From: Bacteroidota bacterium | Lineage (GTDB): Bacteria > Bacteroidota > Bacteroidia > Chitinophagales > Saprospiraceae | Length of the DNA: 5,531 bases | Assembly: GCA_008501835.1 (NCBI GenBank) | Contig: QQUB01000213.1 | Span: 1-5,531, forward strand | Direction: 5' to 3' | Shown: piece after piece, positions 1 through 5,531 of the stretch | Numbering within the stretch: position 1 is the first letter of the stretch | Layout of the letters: the number at the start of each line of letters is the position of its first letter | The notes under the pieces: generated by a model | The model's database searches: none | Seen by the model: the letters and a program-made list of their open reading frames with translations, nothing else | What the model was told of the DNA's origin: nothing | Program-made: the position numbers and the translations under genes

Positions 1-1662
1 CCTCAGTGCCAGGGCAAATTTGTTTTTGTCAGTTGCAAATTCATCCTTTTGTATTCCAAGGGTTATTTTTTTGGTTTGCTTTTCTTTTTCAAGATCCTTT
101 GGATCAATGCTGTTATATCCGCGGTTCCAACTTCGCCAGTTATTACTATCCTTTGGATAGGGATTTTTCTTTCCACTTTGCTTTCCGGCTGCCTCAGCTC
201 CTTCCAGGTAGGCTTTTTCGATAAATTTACCGGTAGCCCAGGGAGTTGGCTGGTTGTTAGGGTCCTCATCTGGTCCAGGTGCGGCCTGTTTAGATTTTTC
301 CTCTTGTTCCTGGATAGCTTTTAAGATTTTGTCCACCATCCCCACATAAATGGTAATGCCAAAGGACATAACCGTATTGTTGTGTTTATCTGGTCGGCCA
401 AAGGCATTGAAAAACCAGCTTCTTATTTTTTGACTTAAGGGAGCATTGCCTTTGTCTTTTGTGGATTCGATAAGTATGTGGTGGTCAGATCGGAATTTAC
501 CTTTTGAAATAGTTCGAACTCTTAAGTTTTTATAACTGCGTGGCCAAGTTTCTTTGACGAATTGCCTGATTATTTTGGCATCATCGGCCAGGTTTCTTTT
601 GGGCTTTTCCGGTTCCTTCTCGGCTTCCATTTTCTTTTTCACCTGGTCTTCGATGGCTTTTTGTTCGGCCTGGGTCAGTTCGATCTTTTCTTCGGTTTCT
701 TCCGGGGCCGGCTCATTAACTATTGGAGAAATCTCGCCCACAATATCAGTGGCATAAAACATGGGCGTGGTGTTCAGATTGCGCTGCCAGGCTTTGTAAC
801 GAGGTGACCAGCGAAAGCCGCGACTTTTTAGCTTTTGGATGATCTCCCTGGGAGGCTTTTCATCATGTTTGATCTGCAAACGATTCAGGTCATAATTTTC
901 AATGACTTTCCCGCCATCGAAGGTGTGTTCCTTGTTTCCTTCTTCCCGTTTTGCGTTCAACTTCTTTTCCGTGGCAATCCGGCCCTTTAACCTTTTGATA
1001 TTGGCGTTATTGTTGGACAAAGCCCAACCAGGGAAACCAATTCGTCCAGCATAATCTGGAGTCATTATTTCGACGATATCGCCTTGAGAAAAATTCAGTT
1101 CTTTTTTGAGCCGATCCTTTTTCTCCTGGTCGCTCAGTTTTTTGGACTTGACGATCTTATTGGCCGCCTTCATCCTTTCCTGGATAGCGATTCTTTTGTC
1201 CAGTTTTTTCTGTAGAGTTTCAATCGCTCCACTTTGACCGGTTTTTACCGGTTTAAGGTGAGCTGGTTTGATGTACTGCCTGATTTTCTTTTTCTGAAGA
1301 TTGTAGTAGGAGAGGAGGTCATTGAGTTTTTTATGAACCTGGTCTGCTTTTTTATTCATTCTGGCCGCCGGGAAATTGGAAGGGCCTGCAATCATTGTAC
1401 TTACCAATCCATTTTGACTATGTAAATAAGCCAGGAATTTATCCCGGAACTTATCGGCGAAATAATCAATACGTTCTTCAAATTTTTCAACGGCATCCCA
1501 TTTTAAAGCCAGCTCGTAAAGTTCATCATGGACTTCCTTTAACATCTGGAAATATTCCTGCTGCTCGCTTTTTGCTCTTCTTTCTGGAGAAAAGGACGTG
1601 CCTCGATGGGCATTGTATGCCGTATCGTATGGAATATCACTTTTTGAAAAATTGTAAGCCAT
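1..1662 (-). CDS. Large multidomain phage/mobile-element protein (polyvalent-type), C-terminus beyond left edge
   Basis: The frame is open for 554 codons from ATG at 1662 to the window edge. An in-frame TGA at 1690-1692 with no other ATG after it fixes the start. I recognise the family from phages and conjugative elements but know no proven function. Seen in order: an N-terminal charged helical part with AHRGTSFSPERR (about residues 19-30); TMIAGPSNFPAARMNKK (89-105); a Lys/Glu-rich helical part (about 110-195); PDYAGRIGFPGW and SNNNANIKRLKGRI (202-229); FRWSPRYKAWQR (283-294), a motif often found at the end of such modules; an acidic linker (about 312-350); a region at 361-434 (AKIIRQFVKETWP, later SWFFNAFGRPDKHNN) resembling a large polyvalent-protein-associated domain such as LPD29; and a segment at 482-518 containing GKKNPYPKDSNNWRSWNRGY, which resembles ribosome modulation factor/CrpP-like motifs. 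There is no signal peptide or membrane segment, so it is presumably cytoplasmic. A role in DNA or RNA handling or host takeover is inference only. Confidence 0.85.
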   Translation of the reverse strand, partial: MAYNFSKSDIPYDTAYNAHRGTSFSPERRAKSEQQEYFQMLKEVHDELYELALKWDAVEKFEERIDYFADKFRDKFLAYLHSQNGLVSTMIAGPSNFPAARMNKKADQVHKKLNDLLSYYNLQKKKIRQYIKPAHLKPVKTGQSGAIETLQKKLDKRIAIQERMKAANKIVKSKKLSDQEKKDRLKKELNFSQGDIVEIMTPDYAGRIGFPGWALSNNNANIKRLKGRIATEKKLNAKREEGNKEHTFDGGKVIENYDLNRLQIKHDEKPPREIIQKLKSRGFRWSPRYKAWQRNLNTTPMFYATDIVGEISPIVNEPAPEETEEKIELTQAEQKAIEDQVKKKMEAEKEPEKPKRNLADDAKIIRQFVKETWPRSYKNLRVRTISKGKFRSDHHILIESTKDKGNAPLSQKIRSWFFNAFGRPDKHNNTVMSFGITIYVGMVDKILKAIQEQEEKSKQAAPGPDEDPNNQPTPWATGKFIEKAYLEGAEAAGKQSGKKNPYPKDSNNWRSWNRGYNSIDPKDLEKEKQTKKITLGIQKDEFATDKNKFALALR

Positions 1663-1681
1663 GATGAAAAGTTTAACAATT

Positions 1682-1758
1682 GTAGGTAATCACGTTTTTT
1701 GATCGGTTTACTAACCGATAATGACCAGGCTAAATACCTGGGTTACGTGATTACCCAC
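1682..1758 (-). other. Three-way-junction structured element in the leader of the left gene
   Basis: A 14-base arm at 1745-1758 pairs with 1682-1695. In minus-strand RNA all 14 positions pair, one as G.U (1756 with 1684); on the plus strand that position would be an A-C mismatch. Two hairpins lie inside: 1737-1741 with 1725-1729 (CCAGG/CCUGG, 7-base loop, or 5-base if the 1736/1730 U.G pair forms), and 1713-1719 with 1702-1708 (AUCGGUU/AACCGAU, 4-base loop AGUA). Junction strands are about 3, 5 and 6 bases, the last one A-rich. The element ends 19 bases before the ATG at 1662 and begins 27 bases after the holin-like stop. It could be a cis-regulatory leader, a small RNA, a processing site, or a DNA structure bound by a protein. 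It matches no riboswitch class I know. No U-tract follows either arm, so an ordinary intrinsic terminator is unlikely. Confidence 0.55.
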
Positions 1759-1785
1759 TTATTTGCAATCTTATGAAAATGCGAT

Positions 1786-1992
1786 TTACTGCCTTCTCTG
1801 GTCGATAGTCTTTTCTTTGATGGAATCCTTCGCCTTGATCAGTCCAATGAGGACAAACAAAGCGGAGACGATCATGGACCAGTCCGGATTAGTGGTCATA
1901 TCAGAATCGAACATGAATTGGATCTGTCCGAACAAGAGCGATAAAAAGGCCAGGATGCCGGCAATGGTTGTGTTTTTGTCACGAGTGAACAT
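1786..1992 (-). CDS. Small two-segment membrane protein, holin-like
   Basis: 68 residues, ATG at 1992, TAA at 1786-1788. After a short charged N-terminus (MFTRDKN) come a hydrophobic stretch at about residues 9-28 (TIAGILAFLSLLFGQIQFMF), a polar turn DSDMTTNPDW, and a second hydrophobic stretch at about 39-53 (MIVSALFVLIGLIKA). A charged tail KDSIKEKTIDQRRQ follows. The hydrophobic hairpin with a 'GLIKAKD' exit resembles small membrane proteins of Bacteroidota phages, where a glycine-rich second helix is followed by ARDN or AKD and a charged tail; these are often labelled holin-like. It lies 40 bases after the small basic gene, in a cassette with a tail-fibre gene and a protease gene, which suits a lysis role, but no endolysin is visible. 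There is no Shine-Dalgarno sequence; the leader ends CACACACT directly before ATG. The open frame and topology are clear; holin function is inferred. It could instead be a small envelope protein of another type. Confidence 0.65.
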   Translation of the reverse strand: MFTRDKNTTIAGILAFLSLLFGQIQFMFDSDMTTNPDWSMIVSALFVLIGLIKAKDSIKEKTIDQRRQ

Positions 1993-2032
1993 AGTGTGTG
2001 TTTTTGATTTTAAAATATTTTTTCCAGGTCAC

Positions 2033-2203
2033 CTAAATGTATCTGTCAAGTTCTTTTTCCAGCTTTTTCTTACTGAGTCGCTTATCTTCTCTTAAAGTTT
2101 TGGCCAGTGCTTTTTGATAGGAATAATCCTGATCCATAAGCTGTAAAACTTTACTTGCAGCTTTCGATTTTTTCAGTCTTTTCTTTCTTTTCCTTTTTGC
2201 CAT
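2033..2203 (-). CDS. 56-residue lysine-rich small protein
   Basis: The ATG at 2203 lies 10 bases after the protease stop, and the TAG is at 2033-2035. The first 17 residues are almost all basic or small (MAKRKRKKRLKKSKAAS). They are followed by a likely amphipathic helical part (VLQLMDQDYSYQKALAKT) and a second charged helix (LSKKKLEKELDRYI). There is no signal peptide, membrane segment or cysteine. Tight spacing on both sides, shared strand and coherent helical patterning support a real gene, although it is short. The N-terminus could bind nucleic acid or acidic partners. I do not recognise a named family. The leader TGATCTTTTTATT has no Shine-Dalgarno motif, so translation may be coupled to the protease gene upstream. 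Confidence 0.65.
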   Translation of the reverse strand: MAKRKRKKRLKKSKAASKVLQLMDQDYSYQKALAKTLREDKRLSKKKLEKELDRYI

Positions 2204-2213
2204 AATAAAAAGA

Positions 2214-3740
2214 TCATTTAAGCTCTACCAATGTCGGAATGTCTTCGAATGCTACTTGTCCGGTGATCTTCAAGTCTTCTCCATATCGAATAAAAGTTCT
2301 TCCTTGTTCGTCTGTTACGTTAATCTGTTTAATTCCTACGGAATAGATGTCCTGTTTTTGATTGGCAAAACGGTGGTAAAACCTTGCTGTCCATTCTGCA
2401 GCATCGTACACATCAGCTTTTTTATCTGAAAATAAAAGTCCGTACCTGCCAAAAAATGTATGTGCCAGGTCATCAGATTCGTCGAAGGTCAATTCTGCCA
2501 GCCGATTTGATGTTATTTTCAAAACCAACTCTACTTTGATAGGTCTTTTGTCCTTAGTTGTACCAATGCTCCAGACCATATCCAGATCTTCAAGCGGAAG
2601 GGTAATAATTCGTTCCTTTTTGATCACGATGGTATCCCCAATTGGATCGTCTGGCTCATCAGGATCTTCGCCGATTTTTTCAGGTTCATTCTCGATCAAA
2701 GGCCCGATCAGGCTTGCTCCAAAACCGTTGAATCGGTCATAACCTTCCGGAGGCAAATCCTTTGCATAATTCCGAAAATGGGCCTTTAGCTCGGCTGCAG
2801 TAGCATCGGGCCAATAGGAAGCGATCAGGGCATAAACCGCTGCCTCGTGTGGCGCAGCCATGCTCGTCCCGGATAGTTTGGCAAAACTGCCATTGAGGTA
2901 AGTCGAAAAAATGTTTGACCCAGGTGCCACAAAAGCTAGCCCTTTCCCGTACTGACTGTAAGGCGCTCGTGTGCCATCTTCCTGGAGTGCTCCCACAGCT
3001 TCGACATATCTGCTAGCTGCCGGATTTCCGATAGTGCCGCTGCCATTATTCCCGGAGGCTGCAATGACAATGATACCTTTTTCTTCTGCTTTTTTGTAAA
3101 GCGCATCTAACTCAGCATTAAAAGGTCCACCTCCCCAGCTGTTGGTGAAAATGACAAACCAGCCGGCATCCAGGTATGTTCCAACATATTCGAGGATATC
3201 CGCTACACCAGTGATGATCTCGGGCATATCTCCCCAGCCTTCATTGTGCAGGATCTTGACAGGCAATAGTTTTAGATGACCGCCTTTTATGAGCACCTGA
3301 CCAACACCGATATTTGAAAAATTGGAGGCCATGATCCCACCAACATGGGTGGCATGGCCATGTTCATCCTTAAGTGGTTCACCTGTGTAGGAAAATCCTT
3401 TCAGGGTAGCTTTCAAGAGACTCGGATGAGTTAGTTCTCCTCCGGTATCGAATTCGACTACCAGGACATTTCTTTTACCTTCTTTGGCACTTATCTTGTC
3501 TCGGTATTCCTTTATCTGCAAATAATCTATTCCCCAGTTTGTCAGAGCCTGGGCATCGGTGGAATAGCTTACCAAAAGAGGAATGCTTTCCTGGGCATCC
3601 AGGACGATATCATGTTCTTTTTTGAGGCGTTCGACTTTCTTTGTCTGCCGTTTGATCTTTCGCTCATAACTTTTTGGTACCTGGGCAAAAGAAGTGACCG
3701 CAAAAAGTACGGCCAGAAAAATTGTGAAAAATCGTTTCAT
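2214..3740 (-). CDS. Exported subtilisin-family (S8) serine protease with extra C-terminal domain
   Basis: A complete 508-residue endopeptidase. Residues 1-19 are a signal peptide (MKRFFTIFLAVLFAVTSFA, probable cleavage before Gln20), so it acts outside the cytoplasm. A short basic helical stretch follows (about 26-43); I see no clear I9-type inhibitory propeptide. The catalytic domain spans about 65-345. Asp98 lies in EFDTGGELTHPSL and His129 in GHATHVGGI, where Ala replaces the usual Gly after the catalytic His. A substrate-pocket motif is at 200-205 (NSWGGG), the oxyanion Asn231 in ASGNNGSG, and Ser293 in LSGTSMAAPHEA. All triad residues are present, so it should be active. An acidic linker (350-369, rich in Glu, Asp and Pro) leads to an unassigned beta-rich domain (about 370-508). 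No T9SS sorting domain is recognisable. The ATG at 3740 gives an ideal signal peptide and lies 28 bases after the fibre stop. Family assignment is secure. Its role in a phage cassette (virion maturation, host surface degradation, lysis) is inference. Confidence 0.96.
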   Translation of the reverse strand: MKRFFTIFLAVLFAVTSFAQVPKSYERKIKRQTKKVERLKKEHDIVLDAQESIPLLVSYSTDAQALTNWGIDYLQIKEYRDKISAKEGKRNVLVVEFDTGGELTHPSLLKATLKGFSYTGEPLKDEHGHATHVGGIMASNFSNIGVGQVLIKGGHLKLLPVKILHNEGWGDMPEIITGVADILEYVGTYLDAGWFVIFTNSWGGGPFNAELDALYKKAEEKGIIVIAASGNNGSGTIGNPAASRYVEAVGALQEDGTRAPYSQYGKGLAFVAPGSNIFSTYLNGSFAKLSGTSMAAPHEAAVYALIASYWPDATAAELKAHFRNYAKDLPPEGYDRFNGFGASLIGPLIENEPEKIGEDPDEPDDPIGDTIVIKKERIITLPLEDLDMVWSIGTTKDKRPIKVELVLKITSNRLAELTFDESDDLAHTFFGRYGLLFSDKKADVYDAAEWTARFYHRFANQKQDIYSVGIKQINVTDEQGRTFIRYGEDLKITGQVAFEDIPTLVELK

Positions 3741-3768
3741 AGTGTAGTGTATTCTATTTTGATTGAAT

Positions 3769-5531
3769 TTATAATTCCGAAATCACAAGACTAAAATCAT
3801 TAACCGTGGTATCGATGCTGTAACCGCTTATAAAAGTGCTGTAGATGTAATCCCCGGAGTCGAGGACTACCACTGCATTTGTTCCAAGGAAAAACTCATC
3901 ACTGCCTCCATCTCCGGAAACATAACTGTCATTGGATAATGCACCGGTACTTGACAATAAGCGCATTTCAATATCGCATAACTTGGCACTGGTGATCATC
4001 CGGGCTTTTATGTTTACCAAAAAAGGTGTATCGTCCGGACCGTTATAAGTCCATCGGCCATTAATAGCAGTATAGGTGAAATTAGCTGTCGAAGTAGTTT
4101 CCGTAATTCCATAAGTGGAATCAAAGCCGTTCTGAACTCCAGAAGTTACTGCAATGGTTGAAGATCCGGTATTCTCAGACCAGGCATAATCTTTTGCAAT
4201 GGAAATGGTCGAAAGATCAACACTGTTGGCATTATCAATGGATAATATGTTTCCAGTTAAACTAAGCCCCTGGTGATCCGTTCCGGTACCATCACCCATG
4301 GTTGCCAGATCTCGCCAGTAAACCCGGCCAGTTGTGTGATCATAAGCCATGATCCGGCTTATTGTATTATTGTTTTGCAGCAGGCTTGAAGCTGTTCCTG
4401 GATTTCCGATAAGGTAATTAGCTGAAGTTGAAAACATCCGTGTTTCATCTCCTGAATCATCCACATTAAACCAGGCATCTCCATTGGCATTGATCAGGGA
4501 AGCAAAGCCCCCTTTAACAGTTGCCACGGAAAAGGATTCTGTTTGAATGCCATAAACCCCTTGCCCTAATTGTCCGATGGTAGCCGTCAGGGATTCGTCA
4601 TCGTCATTGAAGAATATGCCTGCATTAAATCCGGAGGTAATATTATTGAAAAACTCAAAGTAATTGCCTGTATTATTTGGATCCAGATATCGATATCGAC
4701 TGGCAGCATTGCCAAAACCTAGCGTTCGGATGGTATTTATGGGCAATGCTCCATTGAGGTTGTAAATGTTATCATTTCCGTCCTGTAAAGCTGATAAGTT
4801 TACACTCCCTCCATCTTCCAGGGAAAGTGTTGTACCGGAAAGACTTAGCTGCTGGTCATCTGTATTGTCAAGATATGGACTGAGATCAACGCTACCGCCA
4901 TCTTCAAGACTCAGGATATTACTGGCCAAACTCAATTGCTGATCATCAGTACCGGTGCCATCCTGGAGCAGTGACAGATCTACTGATCCACCGTCTTCCA
5001 GGGATAGGGTAGTTCCAGCAAGACTTAATTGCTGATCATCCGTTCCGGTTCCATCCTGGAGAGTTGATAGATCAACACTATTACCACTTTCAATGGAAAG
5101 GGTGGTTCCGGACAAACTCAATAACTGATCATCCGTGCCTGTGCCGTCCTGGAGAGTGGAAAGATCAACACTATTTCCACTTTCGATAGAAAGAGTAGTT
5201 CCAGATAAACTCAATAATTGATCATCGGTTCCAATACCGTCTTGCAGTCCGGATAGATCAACGCTGCCTCCATCTTCTAAACTTAAAGTTGTTCCAGCAA
5301 GGCTTAATTGTTGATCGTCTGTCCCCATTCCATCCTTAAGACTGGAAAGGTCCACACTTCCTCCATCTTCGAGGCTCAGTGTAGTTCCCGTCAAACTTAA
5401 TTGCTGATCATCAGTATCTACAAAACCAGCCAGGTTAACACTATTACCGTTTTCTATTGAAAGAGTATTTCCAACCAGACTTAAATTCTGATCGTCGGTA
5501 CCAACGCCGTCCTGAACAACGGACAAATCCA
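3769..5531 (-). CDS. Tail-fibre/adhesin-like repeat protein, N-terminus beyond right edge
   Basis: The frame is open to the right edge. A TTG at 5524-5526 looks like a start but is an internal Leu codon in (V)DLS of a repeat, so the true start lies outside. TAA is at 3769-3771. Numbering from that TTG, about eight tandem repeats fill residues 1-250, each with TDDQxLSLxGTTLS, then LEDGGSVDLS or IESGNSVDLS, then a LQDGTG turn. A non-repetitive shaft-like part (251-410) is rich in Asn, Gly and aromatic residues and ends AYDHTTGRVYWRDL. One isolated repeat follows (411-439), then a C-terminal region (440-585) whose last ~100 residues (NGRWTYNG, LVNIKARM, LDSGDYIYSTF, DFSLVISEL) have the strand pattern of a C1q/TNF-like jelly roll. 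This layout fits a trimeric fibre with a receptor-binding tip. Such repeats also occur in non-phage surface proteins of Bacteroidota, so a host adhesin remains possible. Confidence 0.85.
   Translation of the reverse strand, partial: DLSVVQDGVGTDDQNLSLVGNTLSIENGNSVNLAGFVDTDDQQLSLTGTTLSLEDGGSVDLSSLKDGMGTDDQQLSLAGTTLSLEDGGSVDLSGLQDGIGTDDQLLSLSGTTLSIESGNSVDLSTLQDGTGTDDQLLSLSGTTLSIESGNSVDLSTLQDGTGTDDQQLSLAGTTLSLEDGGSVDLSLLQDGTGTDDQQLSLASNILSLEDGGSVDLSPYLDNTDDQQLSLSGTTLSLEDGGSVNLSALQDGNDNIYNLNGALPINTIRTLGFGNAASRYRYLDPNNTGNYFEFFNNITSGFNAGIFFNDDDESLTATIGQLGQGVYGIQTESFSVATVKGGFASLINANGDAWFNVDDSGDETRMFSTSANYLIGNPGTASSLLQNNNTISRIMAYDHTTGRVYWRDLATMGDGTGTDHQGLSLTGNILSIDNANSVDLSTISIAKDYAWSENTGSSTIAVTSGVQNGFDSTYGITETTSTANFTYTAINGRWTYNGPDDTPFLVNIKARMITSAKLCDIEMRLLSSTGALSNDSYVSGDGGSDEFFLGTNAVVVLDSGDYIYSTFISGYSIDTTVNDFSLVISEL
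3772..4074 (-). other. Putative C1q/TNF-like C-terminal head of the fibre-like protein
   Basis: The last ~100 residues alternate hydrophobic strands with polar turns: TYTAINGRWTYNG, FLVNIKARMI, CDIEMRLLSS, FFLGTNAVVVLDSGDYIYSTF and the closing DFSLVISEL. The 'LDSGD-(hydrophobic)' strand plus a terminal 'F-S-hydrophobic' strand is the usual end of C1q-like jelly rolls. In phage fibres, heads of this fold often bind receptors. The assignment rests on pattern alone, without a profile search. Confidence 0.5.
4210..4296 (-). repeat. Isolated ninth copy of the fibre repeat before the C-terminal head
   Basis: The 29-residue segment starting GDGTGTDHQGLSLTG and ending NANSVDLST matches the tandem unit, with TDHQ for TDDQ and IDNANS for the EDGGS/ESGNS part. 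It is separated from the main array by about 160 residues and directly precedes the predicted head. It probably serves as a neck or trimerising connector between shaft and tip. Confidence 0.85.
4777..5531 (-). repeat. Tandem ~93-bp coding repeats (31-residue units) of the fibre-like gene
   Basis: Units begin at the Thr of TDDQ. Their first bases are at 5499, 5415, 5322, 5229, 5136, 5043, 4950 and 4863, giving spacings of 28, 31, 31, 31, 31, 31 and 29 residues. The array runs past the right edge. Two sub-types occur: one with L-E-D-G-G-S (second, third, sixth, seventh and eighth units) and one with I-E-(S/N)-G-N-S (first, fourth and fifth). The fourth and fifth units are identical in protein but differ at many third codon positions, for example ACC/ACG, CAA/CAG, TTA/TTG and TCT/TCC. 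Selection on the protein after an older duplication explains this better than a very recent copy. The units probably form the fibre shaft as repeated beta hairpins. Confidence 0.92.

Noticed and set aside
94..158. Two copies of ATCCTTTGGAT, 54 bases apart, each an inverted repeat
   Set aside because: Both fall in frame in coding sequence and encode PKD within similar but short contexts (YPKDS and DPKDL); most likely chance or minor coding similarity.
63..269. Minus-strand 68-codon frame in another register
   Set aside because: It overlaps the long frame entirely in a different reading frame and has no recognisable motif.
6..807. Plus-strand frames of 60-90 codons over the left gene
   Set aside because: They lie opposite a continuous 554-codon minus-strand frame with recognisable motifs; their Phe/Leu-rich content mirrors Lys/Glu codons on the other strand.
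1237..1252. ACCGGT-TTTT-ACCGGT inverted repeat as a terminator or operator
   Set aside because: It lies deep inside the left coding frame (encoding KPVKTG), has a short stem and no U-tract after it.
1682..1758. tRNA gene in the cloverleaf-like structure
   Set aside because: The closing stem is 14 bp, there are only two inner hairpins, and no anticodon arm, T-loop (TTCRA) or CCA-like end is present.
1759..1785. Bacteroidota-type promoter (TAnnTTTG) upstream of the structured element
   Set aside because: The minus strand has TAAGATTG, one mismatch from the -7 consensus, but no matching TTTG-type -33 box at proper distance; too weak to call.
2008..2032. Intrinsic terminator around the AAAATATTTT palindrome between the basic and holin-like genes
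   Set aside because: The stem is AT-only with no GC-rich part, so it would not form a stable terminator hairpin.
5524..5526. TTG as the start codon of the fibre-like gene
   Set aside because: It is the Leu of a (V)DLS repeat segment, and the frame continues in register to the window edge (GAT then xTG), so the gene is simply cut.

Overview
The window looks like part of a phage or prophage (or a phage-derived mobile element) from a Bacteroidota host. Three things point there. The tail-fibre-like protein is built on a repeat of the type TDDQ-LSL-GTTLS-EDGGSVDLS, common in Bacteroidota phage fibres and related surface proteins. The genes lack Shine-Dalgarno sequences and have AT-rich leaders. 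The gene at the left resembles a multidomain family I associate with Bacteroidota phages and conjugative elements. Host and phage identity are inferences; no integrase, terminase or capsid gene is in view.

Every gene I can support lies on the minus strand, so the region reads from right to left. (1) 3769-5531: 3' part of a tail-fibre/adhesin-like gene, cut by the right edge, with about eight tandem ~31-residue repeats, a middle shaft, a ninth isolated repeat and a beta-rich C-terminal head. (2) 2214-3740: a complete exported subtilisin-family (S8) protease with an intact Asp/His/Ser triad and an unassigned C-terminal domain. (3) 2033-2203: a 56-residue, very basic small protein. (4) 1786-1992: a 68-residue protein with two membrane segments, resembling small phage holin-like proteins. 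(5) 1682-1758: an intergenic element that can fold into a three-way junction with a 14-bp closing stem in the minus-strand RNA. (6) 1-1662: the first 554 codons of a large multidomain protein that runs off the left edge.

Gaps between genes 1 to 4 are 28, 10 and 40 bases, which suggests one co-transcribed late (fibre, protease, exit) cassette. The 123-base gap before the left gene is the only sizeable break and holds the structured element, so this is probably where expression is reset or controlled. The most unusual points are the exported protease placed between fibre and holin-like genes, the structured element 19 bases upstream of the polyvalent-type gene, and that gene's modular design, which ends near an RMF/CrpP-like motif. 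No stretch over 300 bases lacks a gene, and I saw no tRNA, rRNA, CRISPR array, insertion sequence or convincing intrinsic terminator.
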